Of a stretch of DNA of 64,000 nt, positions 37,715 through 47,527 are shown one piece after another (position 1 is the first letter of the stretch; every line of letters starts with the position of its first letter). This DNA is from Pseudoalteromonas sp. H105. GTDB taxonomy: Bacteria; Pseudomonadota; Gammaproteobacteria; Enterobacterales; Alteromonadaceae. Made by a program: the position numbers and the translations under genes. The DNA lies in contig NZ_LOFH01000001.1 in assembly GCF_001469215.1 (NCBI RefSeq), forward strand, positions 124,001 to 188,000. Direction: 5' to 3'. Under the pieces are notes generated by a model that was given only the letters and a program-made list of their open reading frames with translations, did not search any database and was not told where the DNA came from.

Positions 37715-38155
37715 TTATCTGGCAAATGGGTCTGCGTTTATTTTATCAACGTACCATTTACCTTTCTTACGAACCATTTTTACGCTGCGCATGTCATCCA
37801 CTTTGTTACCATTAAAATAACCGGTAAAAATAAGGTTTATATTCGCGTTATCACCATATTGTTCTCTTAGGCTCATGTTCGTCATGTCTACTTCAATAAC
37901 GACTTCGTCATATTGCATATTAACTAAATTACGTGCAAATTGTTTGGAAGTGCCGTACGACTTCATGATCCTACCTAATTTTGGTGTAGCCATCGTCATC
38001 GCTTTTTTTAGATCTTTACCATTATAAAGTGTATCAAAATACATCGTCGCACTTTGCCCTGGCGTGTTGTTATCGCCTGATGCAGAGTCTTCACCGCCAC
38101 AGCCTTGTAGCGAAAGCATAGAAATAAGCGTAAAAAGAGTTAATAAATATTTCAT
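37715..38155 (-). CDS. Small lipoprotein with DUF4878-like domain
   Basis: A 146-residue secreted lipoprotein: signal peptide with lipobox SLQGC (Cys19), followed by GGEDSASGDNN. The mature part (ATMYFDTLYNGKDLKKAMTM, then KGKWYVDKINADPFA) has the NTF2-like layout of DUF4878 family lipoproteins. Function unknown. Single gene; the 210 bases between it and fadE hold no gene. Confidence 0.75.
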   Translation of the reverse strand: MKYLLTLFTLISMLSLQGCGGEDSASGDNNTPGQSATMYFDTLYNGKDLKKAMTMATPKLGRIMKSYGTSKQFARNLVNMQYDEVVIEVDMTNMSLREQYGDNANINLIFTGYFNGNKVDDMRSVKMVRKKGKWYVDKINADPFAR

Positions 38156-38384
38156 TTTAAATTGTTTTACAAATTCCAGATAATCTAAGTGTGAGACGAA
38201 TTAATAAAGATGTAAAGTTTAATAGCGGTAATAATTAGATTTAGTGATATTTTGTAGTACTAAAAGTGTAGTTTAATTTATTGAATTTAAGCTACGAATA
38301 GTAATCTATAAGGAAAGATTGAGCAGGCATAATAACGTGGCTCATAAACTCATAGCAATAGAGTGTATTAAAGCTGATTTTGTT

Positions 38385-38705
38385 TTAATGGTCAGCTACT
38401 AAGCTGTTTAGCCATTGTTCAGGATCGGGCAAAATAAATTCAATATTATGGTTCTGCTTGGTTGTAATTTTAATACCGCTGCGTGTGATTGGAATAATGC
38501 CAGCCGCTTTTCCTGTAGAGCGTTCAACACGACTAATGGTGTTTAATTTAATTGTGTATGAACCTAAATTTAACTGTTTATTGAGTGATTCAAAGTGAAG
38601 TAAGTGTTCGGTTAACGTTAATCGACCATCCGCTTTTGCTGAACCAAGTTGCAATGTTGCATAGCAGCTTTTTAGCTGCGTTACGTCAGGAAGTAACATA
38701 CCCAT
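38385..38705 (-). CDS. Small GRAM/PH-like domain protein
   Basis: About 106 residues from the ATG at 38705 (MGMLLPDVTQ), which has GGAG six bases upstream; a longer frame reaches a TTG at 38732. The text LTLTEHLLHFESLNKQL then YTIKLNTISRVERS and IKITTKQNHNIEFIL matches the GRAM/PH-like pattern (lipid- or protein-binding beta sandwich). Function unknown; single gene. Confidence 0.65.
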   Translation of the reverse strand: MGMLLPDVTQLKSCYATLQLGSAKADGRLTLTEHLLHFESLNKQLNLGSYTIKLNTISRVERSTGKAAGIIPITRSGIKITTKQNHNIEFILPDPEQWLNSLVADH

Positions 38706-38802
38706 AATTCGCTCCATGATTGTTTGTATCAAATATTATGTTGCCAGTTTGAATGTGTCAAATTTGTTAATGTAACTTTGCCTACTTGTTGTAAAATTGT
38801 CG

Positions 38803-39222
38803 TTACAAAAAATATTTGTCTCTGATATGTTTTTTTTGCTGTTTACTCACAGATATAAAAACTAAAATTGCGACCAACATTTGTAAAAAGAGTGCTGCTA
38901 GCATGATGATTAGATCCAATCGACTACTCATGGTGTTAGTGTTACTTAACTCTATAAACCAAGCCAGTAAAAGCATCACAAGCAACGAGATATGAATAAG
39001 TTGTTGTAACTTAACCTTAAAGGCAAGTGGTTTGTATTGGCTAAGTACCAGTAACGCAGTGCTCACTATGGGGGTTAGTAATATACTGGCGTAGATAAGT
39101 GTTAAAACGGGCGGCCAATGAAATTCAATGGCAACAGTTGATTGTGCCAATGGAGTTTCACATCCCATTAGTGTTAGTAGAGGCAATAACAGGGTAATTA
39201 TTTTTGATACGTAATTTTTCAT
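38803..39222 (-). CDS. Hypothetical membrane protein with lipobox-like N-terminus
   Basis: Unrecognised 139-residue protein. The N-terminus (KIITLLLPLLTLMGCETP) looks like a lipoprotein signal with Cys20, but the mature part has three further hydrophobic helices (VLTLIYASILLTPIVSTALL, LIHISLLVMLLLAWFI, LIIMLAALFLQMLVAILVFI), an unusual combination. It could instead be a plain four-helix membrane protein. Lies downstream of recN in the same direction, about 60 bases away. Confidence 0.55.
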   Translation of the reverse strand: MKNYVSKIITLLLPLLTLMGCETPLAQSTVAIEFHWPPVLTLIYASILLTPIVSTALLVLSQYKPLAFKVKLQQLIHISLLVMLLLAWFIELSNTNTMSSRLDLIIMLAALFLQMLVAILVFISVSKQQKKHIRDKYFL

Positions 39223-39280
39223 ACATTCGATCTAATGTTTAAGTCGCATATAAAGTGCAAGTGAATAAGGCCTGTAAGTG

Positions 39281-40954
39281 CTAGCGATGTGCAGAAATCA
39301 GTTCTTTAGCATTTGCTTTGGCCATTTTACTGATGTTGTCACCAGCAAGCAGCCTTGCTATCTCATCAATCCTGCCATCTTTATTTAAGGATTTCATATG
39401 GGTAAACGTTTCACCATGCGCAATTTCTTTAGCTACAAAAAACTGTTGATGGCCAGAGCTTGCCACTTGGGGTAAGTGCGTCACACAGATAACTTGTGTT
39501 GATTTACCTAATTGGCGTAATAACTTTCCTACTGCAGACGCTGTAGGGCCAGAAATACCGACGTCCACCTCATCAAAAATAAGTGTTGGTGTAGTTACTT
39601 TTTGCGCAATGATAACTTGAATCGCCAAGCTAATTCGGGAGAGTTCGCCACCCGATGCTACTTTTGACAATGCTTGTAAAGGTTGGCCAGGATTGGTTGA
39701 AACTAAAAATGCAATCGAGTCAAAGCCAAGGCTATTAGGTGCACGGGTTGGCTCTTGATTTAATGCAATCTCAAACTGTCCGTTTTCCATTGATAAATTA
39801 GCCATACTTTGGCTGATAAGTATATTTAAGTCAGCGGCAGCTTTAATTCTGCTTTCACTTAATATGCTCGCAGCTTCTTTATAAAGGTCGAGTGACAAAA
39901 TGATAGCTGATTCTAATTGTTCTAATCGTGATGAATTATTGCTAATGCTTTCTAATTCATTACTAATCGATTGATGAAAATCGACAAGTTCTTCGGGTTT
40001 TATATGGTGTTTACGGGCTAAATCTAACGCACCACTTAAACGTGCTTCTACTTCGAGTAGCCGACTAGGGTCGAGTTCCGTTTGATCGGCGTAATTTCTA
40101 ACTTCACGGCTGGCTTCTTCTACTTGAACTGCGGCTTCTTCTAACAAAGTAGCTACACTCGTTAAGCTATTGTCGTAATGCGCTAATTCTGCAAAGCGTT
40201 GTGCACTATGCTGCAAAATTGAACATGCATTTTGATCATCACTTTCATATAAGTGTTGTAACTCACGTTGACATGACTCAAGAATTGTTTGGCTGTGGCT
40301 TAATTTGTGGTGCTCTGCTTCAATCTGTTGAAATTCATTATCTTGCAAAGCAAACTCGTCAAGTTCGGCTACTTGGTATTCTAACAGCTGTTTTTGTGCT
40401 GCTTGCTGTTGTTGCGCTTGTTCCAAAGTAGAATATTCTTTCTGTAGATTTTGGTGTTCTTTATAGCGTAGCTTTACAGTGTTGACCAAGTCTGTATGGC
40501 CTGCATAGGCATCTAACAAATTGAGTTGGTGGTCTGCTTTTAAAAGGTATTGATGCGCATGCTGACCATGAATCGAAATTAAATGCTGGCCTAACTCTTT
40601 GAGTTGTGTGGCGGTAACTGGGGTGCCATTTATATAACTTTTACTGCGACCATTCTTACAAATAACACGTCTCAGTAAGCATTCGTTCTCATCATTGGTT
40701 AACAGTTGTTGTTCTAAATAGTGAGTGGCATTAGGAAGGCTGGCAATATCAAAATGGGCACTTATTTCAGCACGCTCTGTACCTGGGCGAACAGCAGACG
40801 CATCAGCGCGCTCGCCAAGACACAATGATAATGCATCAATAGCAATAGATTTACCTGCACCAGTTTCACCTGTAATGGCGGTCATCCCACTATACCACTC
40901 TGTGCTTAGGCTATTTACAATGGCAAAATTTTTAATTTCGAGTCCAATTAGCAT
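39281..40954 (-). CDS. recN: DNA repair protein RecN
   Basis: An SMC-like ATPase that helps join broken DNA ends during recombinational repair. The 557 residues are the usual length. Walker A GETGAGKS is at residues 29-36, a long coiled-coil region rich in Gln, Glu and Leu spans roughly residues 150-370, then the signature SGGELSRISLA and Walker B TLIFDEVDVGISG. recN is normally a LexA target, but I do not see a clear CTGT-N8-ACAG box upstream. Confidence 0.96.
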   Translation of the reverse strand: MLIGLEIKNFAIVNSLSTEWYSGMTAITGETGAGKSIAIDALSLCLGERADASAVRPGTERAEISAHFDIASLPNATHYLEQQLLTNDENECLLRRVICKNGRSKSYINGTPVTATQLKELGQHLISIHGQHAHQYLLKADHQLNLLDAYAGHTDLVNTVKLRYKEHQNLQKEYSTLEQAQQQQAAQKQLLEYQVAELDEFALQDNEFQQIEAEHHKLSHSQTILESCQRELQHLYESDDQNACSILQHSAQRFAELAHYDNSLTSVATLLEEAAVQVEEASREVRNYADQTELDPSRLLEVEARLSGALDLARKHHIKPEELVDFHQSISNELESISNNSSRLEQLESAIILSLDLYKEAASILSESRIKAAADLNILISQSMANLSMENGQFEIALNQEPTRAPNSLGFDSIAFLVSTNPGQPLQALSKVASGGELSRISLAIQVIIAQKVTTPTLIFDEVDVGISGPTASAVGKLLRQLGKSTQVICVTHLPQVASSGHQQFFVAKEIAHGETFTHMKSLNKDGRIDEIARLLAGDNISKMAKANAKELISAHR

Positions 40955-41091
40955 ACTGTTTATCCATCCAGTTATATAACTGTTAATTTATACAGTGTTT
41001 TGTTTTTTTGCAAATGAAATTTATATTTTATTAAAAATAAGAGGGAGGAGATTAGAGAGAACTTGAATACAGTGAGGAAAAATAAAGGAGT

Positions 41092-41122
41092 AACCACAGA
41101 ACGTTTCACGCATTCTGTGGTT
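41092..41122. terminator. Hairpin downstream of the 186-aa gene
   Basis: Perfect 10-bp inverted repeat AACCACAGAA / TTCTGTGGTT with an 11-base loop, 8 bases past the stop of the minus-strand gene; no T run on that strand. Confidence 0.5.
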
Positions 41123-41129
41123 TAACACG

Positions 41130-41690
41130 TTAGCCAACATTTAACTGTTGTGTGAATGAGTGAGACTGAGAGTCATCTTGCTCTTTATCATCCTCTTTTT
41201 CAATGATGTCTGGTTCATTACTGATATCTGGTGATTCTAAAGTTTTTATTAAAGAAGGTAATATTTCGTAATAAAAAGCGTGGTTATATTCAATGCCTGC
41301 ATACGGTAATTCTGCAACAAATAAAGAAAGTTGGTCTGCGAGTTTGTCTCGTTCACCGGTTACAAATGACTTTGTTAGTTCACTATTTACAGTGGATATA
41401 AAGGATTCAACTATGCCCTCTAAATACAATAAGTTCTCATCACTATGAGGTTGCACAACAAAAAAGTTGCTGGCTATAACTTGAAGGCGAGGAATATACT
41501 TAGGTCTTAATACATGAGCTTCACAAAAATAATTTAACTTTACTTTTAAATTATTTGTGACTTCTGCCACACGGTTATTAAACAGCTTTTTTTCTGCTTC
41601 ACGTGCATTACGACGGTTATTTTCAATTACAAGGTATGTACCGAGTAATGTTATTAATAACAAAATAGCAAAAAATACAACGTAAGTCAT
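41130..41690 (-). CDS. Single-pass membrane protein of unknown function
   Basis: A 186-residue protein with one N-terminal membrane helix (YVVFFAILLLITLLGTYLVI) followed by a helical, charged cytoplasmic part (NRRNAREAEKKLFNNRVAEV) and a very acidic tail (EPDIIEKEDDKEQDDS). No domain is recognised. It sits between nadK and recN, all on the minus strand, with about 78 bases to nadK, and may belong to their transcription unit. Confidence 0.65.
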   Translation of the reverse strand: MTYVVFFAILLLITLLGTYLVIENNRRNAREAEKKLFNNRVAEVTNNLKVKLNYFCEAHVLRPKYIPRLQVIASNFFVVQPHSDENLLYLEGIVESFISTVNSELTKSFVTGERDKLADQLSLFVAELPYAGIEYNHAFYYEILPSLIKTLESPDISNEPDIIEKEDDKEQDDSQSHSFTQQLNVG

Positions 41691-41768
41691 CGCTAATAAA
41701 CATTCCTGTTTTATGTGATTATATATGGCATGATATTTTGCGCTAAAGTATGGGTTAGCGCAATAAAA

Positions 41769-42653
41769 TTAATACAAACGACTGCCCCAATTTAGCTTTG
41801 TACGCAAAACATGGTAGTAAGAGTATTCTTTTGGATGAATAAGCCTGAGTTTTTTATCGGCTTTTTTTATTACCACTTCATCGCCAGGTAAAACAGCCAG
41901 CACAACATGGCTATCGCAGCTTACTTGTAAGCTATCTGTGTTTTCTAAACTTAGTTTCAGTCGAACTTCATTATCAGCATCAACAACTAAAGGGCGGCTT
42001 GACAAGGTATGAGGAAACATTGGAACCAATGAGATAGCATTTAATTCAGGCGTTAAAATGGGTCCGCCGCCAGATAATGAGTAAGCTGTTGAACCTGTGG
42101 GTGTTGAAACAATTAAACCATCAGAGCGCTGAGAAAAAACAAAGGCATCATTAATGAACGCCTCAAATTCAATCATATGCGCTACTTTATCAGCATGTAA
42201 TACGGCTTCGTTTACCGCGGAGTTTGCACTTTTAAGTTCAGCATGGCGATAGACTTCTACTTCTAGTAAGAAACGATTTTCTTCGATATATTGACCGCTT
42301 AACACTTGCTCCAGGCTAGCTTCGAATCCGTCAGGGTTTAGGTCAGTTAAAAACCCTAAATTCCCTCTGTTTACACCAATAACCGCGACATTAAAGCGTG
42401 CAAGCACGCGAGCTGCACCCAACATATTACCATCACCACCGACAACAATTGCTAAATCTGCTTGCTCCCCAAGTTCAATTAACTTAACGAGTTTGTCTTT
42501 AGGAATATCAGCTATCTGCTGTCCAGTACGCTGCTCAACAATAACAGTAAAGCCTAATGCGTTTAAAAAAGTGTAAAGGCGTATTAATGTTGCCGTTGCG
42601 CCATCGTGATTTACTTTTCCTATTAAGCCTATGGTTTTAAAAGGTGATTCCAT
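41769..42653 (-). CDS. nadK: NAD kinase
   Basis: NadK phosphorylates NAD to NADP. The product (294 residues from the ATG at 42653, [13 protein letters not shown]) is of normal length and has the catalytic GGDGNML motif, the [10 protein letters not shown] motif, and the glycine-rich [16 protein letters not shown]. An in-frame GTG at 42662 would add three residues. It is upstream of the 186-aa gene and recN and divergent from the HrcA-like gene; the nadK-recN neighbourhood is common in gammaproteobacteria. Confidence 0.95.
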   Translation of the reverse strand: MESPFKTIGLIGKVNHDGATATLIRLYTFLNALGFTVIVEQRTGQQIADIPKDKLVKLIELGEQADLAIVVGGDGNMLGAARVLARFNVAVIGVNRGNLGFLTDLNPDGFEASLEQVLSGQYIEENRFLLEVEVYRHAELKSANSAVNEAVLHADKVAHMIEFEAFINDAFVFSQRSDGLIVSTPTGSTAYSLSGGGPILTPELNAISLVPMFPHTLSSRPLVVDADNEVRLKLSLENTDSLQVSCDSHVVLAVLPGDEVVIKKADKKLRLIHPKEYSYYHVLRTKLNWGSRLY

Positions 42654-42721
42654 GGTATTCACGCAAATAATTACAATAACGCTAGAGTACTTAAAAATGA
42701 GTGAATTGGAAACCTCAGAGC

Positions 42722-42750
42722 CTTGAAATAACTTCTCTTTGCCCCGATAT
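42722..42750 (+). promoter_or_regulatory. Sigma-32-type promoter of the HrcA-like gene
   Basis: CTTGAA at 42722-42727, a 14-base spacer, then CCCCGATAT at 42742-42750, close to the heat-shock consensus CTTGAA-N13/14-CCCCATNT. The transcript would start near 42757, which supports the ATG at 42779 as start codon. Confidence 0.7.
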
Positions 42751-42778
42751 ATGTTTTATGCAGCAAGATGTAGATAAT

Positions 42779-43723
42779 ATGAATATAAATCCTCGAGATC
42801 AGCAAATATTTTCCGCCGTTATGAGTTTGTACTGTGACGGTGAAGGCCTGCCCGTGGCATCAAGCAAAATAGCGAAGCAAAAAGGAATGGCAGTGTGCTC
42901 GGCCACTGTGCGTAATGCGATGTCTCGGCTTGAAAAAGTGGGTTTATTGTACTCACCTCATACGTCAGCTGGACGCGTGCCAACCAATGCAGGTTTTGAA
43001 TATTGGTTAACGGAGTTTTTTGCATTAAACGAGATTGCTCAATATTGGCATCCCGCCCAGTCAAAATTAGTAGAATTAGCCCACGATATAAGTCAACGTT
43101 TCAAGGTCTGTTGTTGTGTCGGTTTACCGCAAGTGCGCTCACAGCATGTTTTCAGAGTAGAAGTACTCGATTTTGATAGTAATGACTGGTTAATCTTACT
43201 AATAGATAGAGTAGGGCAAAGTCATAACATTTGTATTCACAAACCTGATGATGCATCAGACGCTGTGCGATATCAGTTTGCCACTTGGTTAAACACGGTA
43301 TTTAGTCAACAAACGCTGATGGAAGGCTTGTATCGCATGCAAGCAATGGCAAATACGGCGCCTCGGAATTGTCATGATTCATTGACTCAGTGGACGCGGG
43401 AATTGAGCCAAAAGTTGGGTTCAGATAACAGTATTGTTGTGGGTGAAAATTATTTATACAAACAAATGGATTGCCAACAAAGTTTGAATATAGGGGTGTC
43501 ATTTTTAAACTATGTTGAAGATAAATTGGCGTTTAAGAATGGTGTTTCTGTTCTTAACTCAGAGCAGCTGCCATTTGCAGATTGTTCTGAATTAATGGTG
43601 ATTAGTGTCCCTTATTTTCAAAATCAAGAATATCAAAGTCGTTTTTGTGTTATTTGTCCAAAATCGGCGCAAATTGAAGCAATCATACAAGAATTTAAAC
43701 TAATCGAGTCATCAGACTCTTGA
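42779..43723 (+). CDS. HrcA-like heat-shock transcriptional regulator
   Basis: A 314-residue protein whose N-terminal 75 residues are an HrcA winged helix: [20 protein letters not shown] and [20 protein letters not shown] then [17 protein letters not shown], the last being the best-conserved HrcA motif. The middle and C-terminal parts are much less conserved but end with a cytosolic alpha/beta region, and the length is a little under the usual 340. I use the ATG at 42779 because the promoter lies just upstream; the open frame starts at a GTG at 42701 before the promoter. It precedes grpE by 58 bases. Confidence 0.75.
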   Translation: MNINPRDQQIFSAVMSLYCDGEGLPVASSKIAKQKGMAVCSATVRNAMSRLEKVGLLYSPHTSAGRVPTNAGFEYWLTEFFALNEIAQYWHPAQSKLVELAHDISQRFKVCCCVGLPQVRSQHVFRVEVLDFDSNDWLILLIDRVGQSHNICIHKPDDASDAVRYQFATWLNTVFSQQTLMEGLYRMQAMANTAPRNCHDSLTQWTRELSQKLGSDNSIVVGENYLYKQMDCQQSLNIGVSFLNYVEDKLAFKNGVSVLNSEQLPFADCSELMVISVPYFQNQEYQSRFCVICPKSAQIEAIIQEFKLIESSDS

Positions 43724-43744
43724 ATCTTTTTATTCAATCCCCAT
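43719..43744 (+). promoter_or_regulatory. Sigma-32-type promoter of grpE
   Basis: CTTGAA at 43719-43724 overlaps the stop of the HrcA-like gene, a 14-base spacer follows, and CCCCAT is at 43739-43744: a near-consensus heat-shock promoter. A short palindrome CAATT-N6-AATTG at 43753-43768 lies at the predicted transcription start and could be an operator. Confidence 0.8.
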
Positions 43745-43781
43745 AATTACCGCAATTGAAAAGAATTGGAGTACGTTTATT

Positions 43782-44390
43782 ATGTCTGAGCAGACAAAAT
43801 CACCAGAGCAAGAAGTAGAATTAAACGAAGAGTTAGAGCAAATGCAAGCTGATGTCGAAGCGGCAGTAGAAGCTGCTGATGCGCATGAAGCTGAAGAAGT
43901 CAGCCCTGAAGCTGAAATTGCTATGCTTTACGCAGAACTTGAAGCGGCGAAGCAAACAATCAATGATCAAAAAGACGGTGTTGTTCGCGCTGCAGCTGAT
44001 ATTGAAAACATCCGCCGTCGTGCGGCACAGGATGTTGAAAAAGCGCATAAGTTTGCTCTTGAAAAGTTCGCTAATGAACTACTTCCAGTGATTGATAACC
44101 TAGAGCGAGCAATTGAGTTCTCAGATAAAGAAAATGAAACACTCAAGCCGTTACTTGAAGGCATTGACATGACAGTGAAGAGCTTCAATGATGCGGTTGC
44201 TAAGTTTGGTGTTGAAATTGTAAACCCGCAAGGTGAGCAGTTTAACCCTGAGTTCCATCAAGCGATGTCTATCCAGCCTAGTAACGATGTGTCGCCAAAT
44301 ACGGTATTAGCCGTGATGCAAAAAGGTTATACCTTAAATGGTCGTTTATTACGCCCAGCAATGGTTATGGTATCTAAAGCCGCTGAGTAA
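43782..44390 (+). CDS. grpE: Nucleotide exchange factor GrpE
   Basis: GrpE releases ADP from DnaK in the Hsp70 cycle. The 202-residue product has an acidic, disordered N-terminus ([20 protein letters not shown]), a long coiled coil, the [20 protein letters not shown] segment with the conserved [12 protein letters not shown], and the beta domain ending [14 protein letters not shown]. Its neighbour dnaK is not in the window, which is usual for gammaproteobacteria. It is driven by its own heat-shock promoter. Confidence 0.96.
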   Translation: MSEQTKSPEQEVELNEELEQMQADVEAAVEAADAHEAEEVSPEAEIAMLYAELEAAKQTINDQKDGVVRAAADIENIRRRAAQDVEKAHKFALEKFANELLPVIDNLERAIEFSDKENETLKPLLEGIDMTVKSFNDAVAKFGVEIVNPQGEQFNPEFHQAMSIQPSNDVSPNTVLAVMQKGYTLNGRLLRPAMVMVSKAAE

Positions 44391-44402
44391 TCTAATAGAT
44401 TT

Positions 44403-44436
44403 AAAAAAATGCCCGTTAGTTACGGGCATTTTTTTT
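44403..44436. terminator. Bidirectional terminator between grpE and the Bcr/CflA gene
   Basis: Stem AAAAAAATGCCCGT / ACGGGCATTTTTTT with a short loop and T tracts on both strands. Confidence 0.9.
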
Positions 44437-45618
44437 GCACTGCATTCTGTGCCACATTTGAGCAAGTAAAGTCAGAACTAACGCACTGAACATTAAACTT
44501 GAAAAGGGCACGGCACTTTGTGCGTGCATTAGCGCTAAAATCGGTCCAACAAGGGCGCCGCTGCCAAAGCGTAAAGTGCCGATGACGGCTGTTGCTGTCC
44601 CCGATTTTTCTTCAAACTGCATCAAGATAAGGGCATCTGCATTACTGGCAATAATACCTAGGCTCATCATAAGAGGTGCAATAGCAGCAACTATAAAATA
44701 CAGCGATAAATGCAGCACACTAAAAGATAATAAAGCACTCCCCGCCAAAAAGCCCACAAACAGTCCGTAATAAAGCATCTTACGAGAACCAATGCGTGGT
44801 ACTAACCGCGTGTTTAAAAAGTTACCAAACATCAGCGCCATTACATTAAAAGCAAATAGCAAACCAAATAATTGCTCAGATACAGCAAAGTAATCAAGGT
44901 AAACAAAGGGCACAGCAGTTAAAAAGCAAAAAAAGCCAAAAGAAACAAACATGGAGCTGGCTATGTCAGCGCGCGCATTTTTATTTTTAAACACAGTTTT
45001 ATAACTATCAAAAAATAATGCAAAACCTGATAGGGGACTTTTAAAGATGGGGATATCAATTAAGAACCTTTGAGTCAGGGCTAAAATAGTAAAACTATAA
45101 CTAGCAAGTACGATAAAGATCGTTTGCCAATGTGACAGCCCCATTATCATTGAACCTACGGTAGGTGCCACAAGCGGTGCTACCATCATGATCATAGATA
45201 CATAAGACATACCTTTAGCCGTGTCTTTTTGATATATATGACGAATAATACCCGGCACAACCACAGTTGCTGCTGCGCCGGTGAAAGCTTGAACAACACG
45301 TAAAAACCAAAATAGGTGTATGTCATTGCAAAATGCTAAGGCTAGGGAGCTTAAACCAAACAAAGCTAATCCGAGTTTTGCTAATACACGCCGTCCGATT
45401 TGATCAGCAATAGGGCCAAAAAAAAGCATCCCTAATGCATATCCGGCTAAATACAAACTAAGCGATATTTGTACATTTGGCATACTTGTATTGAGGTCGT
45501 TTGCAATAATTAGCATCGCGGGTAGGTACATGTCGATTGCGAGCGGGGTAATGGCAACAATACTCGCTAAAAGAGGGAGTAAGATACGCTTGTTAAGGAG
45601 AGAAGATTGTATTTGCAT
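44416..45618 (-). CDS. Bcr/CflA-family drug efflux MFS transporter
   Basis: A 400-residue, 12-helix MFS protein. It opens LPLLASIVAITPLAIDMYLP (the helix 1 text of Bcr and CflA), followed by GPIADQIGRRVLAKLGLALF (MFS motif A) and GAAATVVVPGIIRHIYQKD. Bcr/CflA members export bicyclomycin, chloramphenicol and similar compounds by proton antiport; the actual substrate here is unknown. Convergent with grpE. Confidence 0.88.
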   Translation of the reverse strand: MQIQSSLLNKRILLPLLASIVAITPLAIDMYLPAMLIIANDLNTSMPNVQISLSLYLAGYALGMLFFGPIADQIGRRVLAKLGLALFGLSSLALAFCNDIHLFWFLRVVQAFTGAAATVVVPGIIRHIYQKDTAKGMSYVSMIMMVAPLVAPTVGSMIMGLSHWQTIFIVLASYSFTILALTQRFLIDIPIFKSPLSGFALFFDSYKTVFKNKNARADIASSMFVSFGFFCFLTAVPFVYLDYFAVSEQLFGLLFAFNVMALMFGNFLNTRLVPRIGSRKMLYYGLFVGFLAGSALLSFSVLHLSLYFIVAAIAPLMMSLGIIASNADALILMQFEEKSGTATAVIGTLRFGSGALVGPILALMHAQSAVPFSSLMFSALVLTLLAQMWHRMQCKKNARN

Positions 45619-45810
45619 GCGCTACTCGAAAACAGAATTTGGTGCGCATTGTATCAGTGAGGTGTGAAATACGATAGGTAATGAATAGTTTCGTTACATT
45701 TTTAATTTCTAGAACGTGTTCTTAGCCATTTGATTAGTAATATTAAGTTATGGTGTTATTTGCTATATTAATCTGCATACGAATAGATGGATTATTAGTT
45801 AGGAAAGATA

Positions 45811-46608
45811 ATGAAAAAACTAATGTTAGCGGTACTTGCCACTGCCGTGTTAGCTGGTTGTAAAACATCACCAACAGGTCGCACACAAATTGCCTTGTAT
45901 AGTGATCAGCAAATGAGTCAAATGGGTCAGCAGAGCTTTGCGCAAATGAAGCAAACTCAAAAAGTAAATAGTGACCCTTCAATTAATGCTTATGTTAAAT
46001 GTATCGCAAAAGATGTAATTGCTGTTTTACCAAAGCAATATGCAAGCCAGAGCTGGGAAGTTGTCGTGTTTGAAGAGGACTCGGCCAATGCTTTCGCACT
46101 ACCAGGCGGGTATATCGGTGTTCATACTGGGTTGCTTAATGTGGCTAAAAACCAACACCAACTAGCAACGGTTATTGGTCATGAAGTCGGCCATGTTATC
46201 GCTGAGCATTCGAATGAGCGCGTTTCACAAAACTCACTTTTACAAACGGGTATGCAAGTAGGCAGTGCAGCTCTTGATATGGGTAATGTAAAATACCGTA
46301 ACGAGATAATGCAAGGGCTCGGTTTGGGTGCTCAATTTGGTGTTATTTTACCGTTTAGTCGTTCACATGAATCAGAGGCAGACATTATCGGCTTAGACTT
46401 GATGGCAAAAGCAGGATTCAATCCACAAGAATCAGTGACACTTTGGCAAAATATGAGTCAAGCAGGGAGCAGTGCAACACCTGAATTTATGTCGACCCAT
46501 CCCGCACCTGGTAATCGTATCAAAGAATTACAAGCCAGTATGTCTGGTGCAATGACGGCTAAAAATAGCGCAAACAAAGCGGGCAAAAACCCTGCATGTA
46601 AACTTTAA
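45811..46608 (+). CDS. M48-family metallopeptidase lipoprotein
   Basis: A 265-residue periplasmic lipoprotein: lipobox VLAGC (Cys17), zinc site HEVGH at residues 124-128 in ATVIGHEVGHVIAEHSNER, and the third ligand Glu in SHESEADIIGLDLM. This is the YcaL/LoiP (YggG) group of M48 peptidases, which act on outer-membrane protein quality control in E. coli. Function here is by homology only. Followed by a strong hairpin. Confidence 0.9.
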   Translation: MKKLMLAVLATAVLAGCKTSPTGRTQIALYSDQQMSQMGQQSFAQMKQTQKVNSDPSINAYVKCIAKDVIAVLPKQYASQSWEVVVFEEDSANAFALPGGYIGVHTGLLNVAKNQHQLATVIGHEVGHVIAEHSNERVSQNSLLQTGMQVGSAALDMGNVKYRNEIMQGLGLGAQFGVILPFSRSHESEADIIGLDLMAKAGFNPQESVTLWQNMSQAGSSATPEFMSTHPAPGNRIKELQASMSGAMTAKNSANKAGKNPACKL

Positions 46609-46652
46609 ATTTGCCTTTAACTGAGTGTTATAAAGTTCAACAGCAAAAACTT

Positions 46653-46686
46653 AAAAAGGCGTAATACACCAATATTACGCCTTTTT
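46653..46686. terminator. Bidirectional terminator after the M48 gene
   Basis: Perfect 14-bp stem AAAAAGGCGTAATA / TATTACGCCTTTTT with a 6-base loop, serving the convergent Tsx-like gene too. Confidence 0.9.
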
Positions 46687-46703
46687 AACGTGACAGTCGT
46701 TTA

Positions 46704-47480
46704 TTAAAACGTCCATTCTATATGTAATTGTGGCACGGACTCTTTCGTATCGGTACCAAGTTTATTATGCCAATATTGCCACTCAAGACCTATTAGCAAC
46801 GTGTTTTCTTTCATGCTCATCGCATTACCTAAATCCCATGTGATAATAGGTTGTGCTAGCACCCACGCTTTTACATCTTCACCAAACTCATTCTCACGCG
46901 CGGCAATATATTCAATATGCCCGGTAACGTTAAACTTTTGCGCGCCAATTGAAAATGGGTAGCCCCATGCAATATCGAGCATCCAACTGTTGGTTTCGCT
47001 TGGTGCGCCACCACGCTCAACGCCGTCATTATCGTCAACGTAAGCAGTAACTAACGTCGATAAAAAGCTAAACCCCGGGGCTTGCCAATTCACCTTTACG
47101 CCAGGTAAATACTTTAATACTTTAGAGTCGCCAGCGGCGTTAAATCCTGCCGTTAAACCAATATCAGCAATTGCACCGTATGACATATCATTGCCTGAAA
47201 TCTTCGATAAACTGAATGTAGAGTACCATTCGCCATAAAAATCTTTGTCTTGATAGCCATCATCAGTGGCATCATTTATGTAATCAATAAAGAAAAAGTT
47301 ATCACCATAATCATAACCAGAAGCATGCTGAAGTGAAGCGATGGTCGTGGTTGATTTTTGCCCAGTGAAGGGGTTTTTAAAGTCACCTTTGTTAAGGTGT
47401 AATGAGGTGTTGCTCCAACTGGCTGCGTGACCTGAGCTACAGACTACGCAGATGGCAGCTAAAAGAATGGTTTTATACAA
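46704..47480 (-). CDS. Tsx-like nucleoside-specific outer-membrane channel
   Basis: A 258-residue secreted beta-barrel protein with signal peptide (TILLAAICVVCSSGHA) and the terminal sequence LHIEWTF. Repeated Trp/Tyr-rich strands (GDNFFFIDYINDATDD, GEWYSTFSLSK) match the nucleoside-specific channel family (PF03502), including Tsx. Slightly smaller than E. coli Tsx (294). The adjacent NhaC-family gene on the same strand is separated by a perfect 14-bp palindrome, so co-transcription is uncertain. Confidence 0.82.
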   Translation of the reverse strand: MYKTILLAAICVVCSSGHAASWSNTSLHLNKGDFKNPFTGQKSTTTIASLQHASGYDYGDNFFFIDYINDATDDGYQDKDFYGEWYSTFSLSKISGNDMSYGAIADIGLTAGFNAAGDSKVLKYLPGVKVNWQAPGFSFLSTLVTAYVDDNDGVERGGAPSETNSWMLDIAWGYPFSIGAQKFNVTGHIEYIAARENEFGEDVKAWVLAQPIITWDLGNAMSMKENTLLIGLEWQYWHNKLGTDTKESVPQLHIEWTF

Positions 47481-47527
47481 AGTAGAATCTCGAATTTAAA
47501 TGTTTGCTATTTCTAATCGAGATTATA

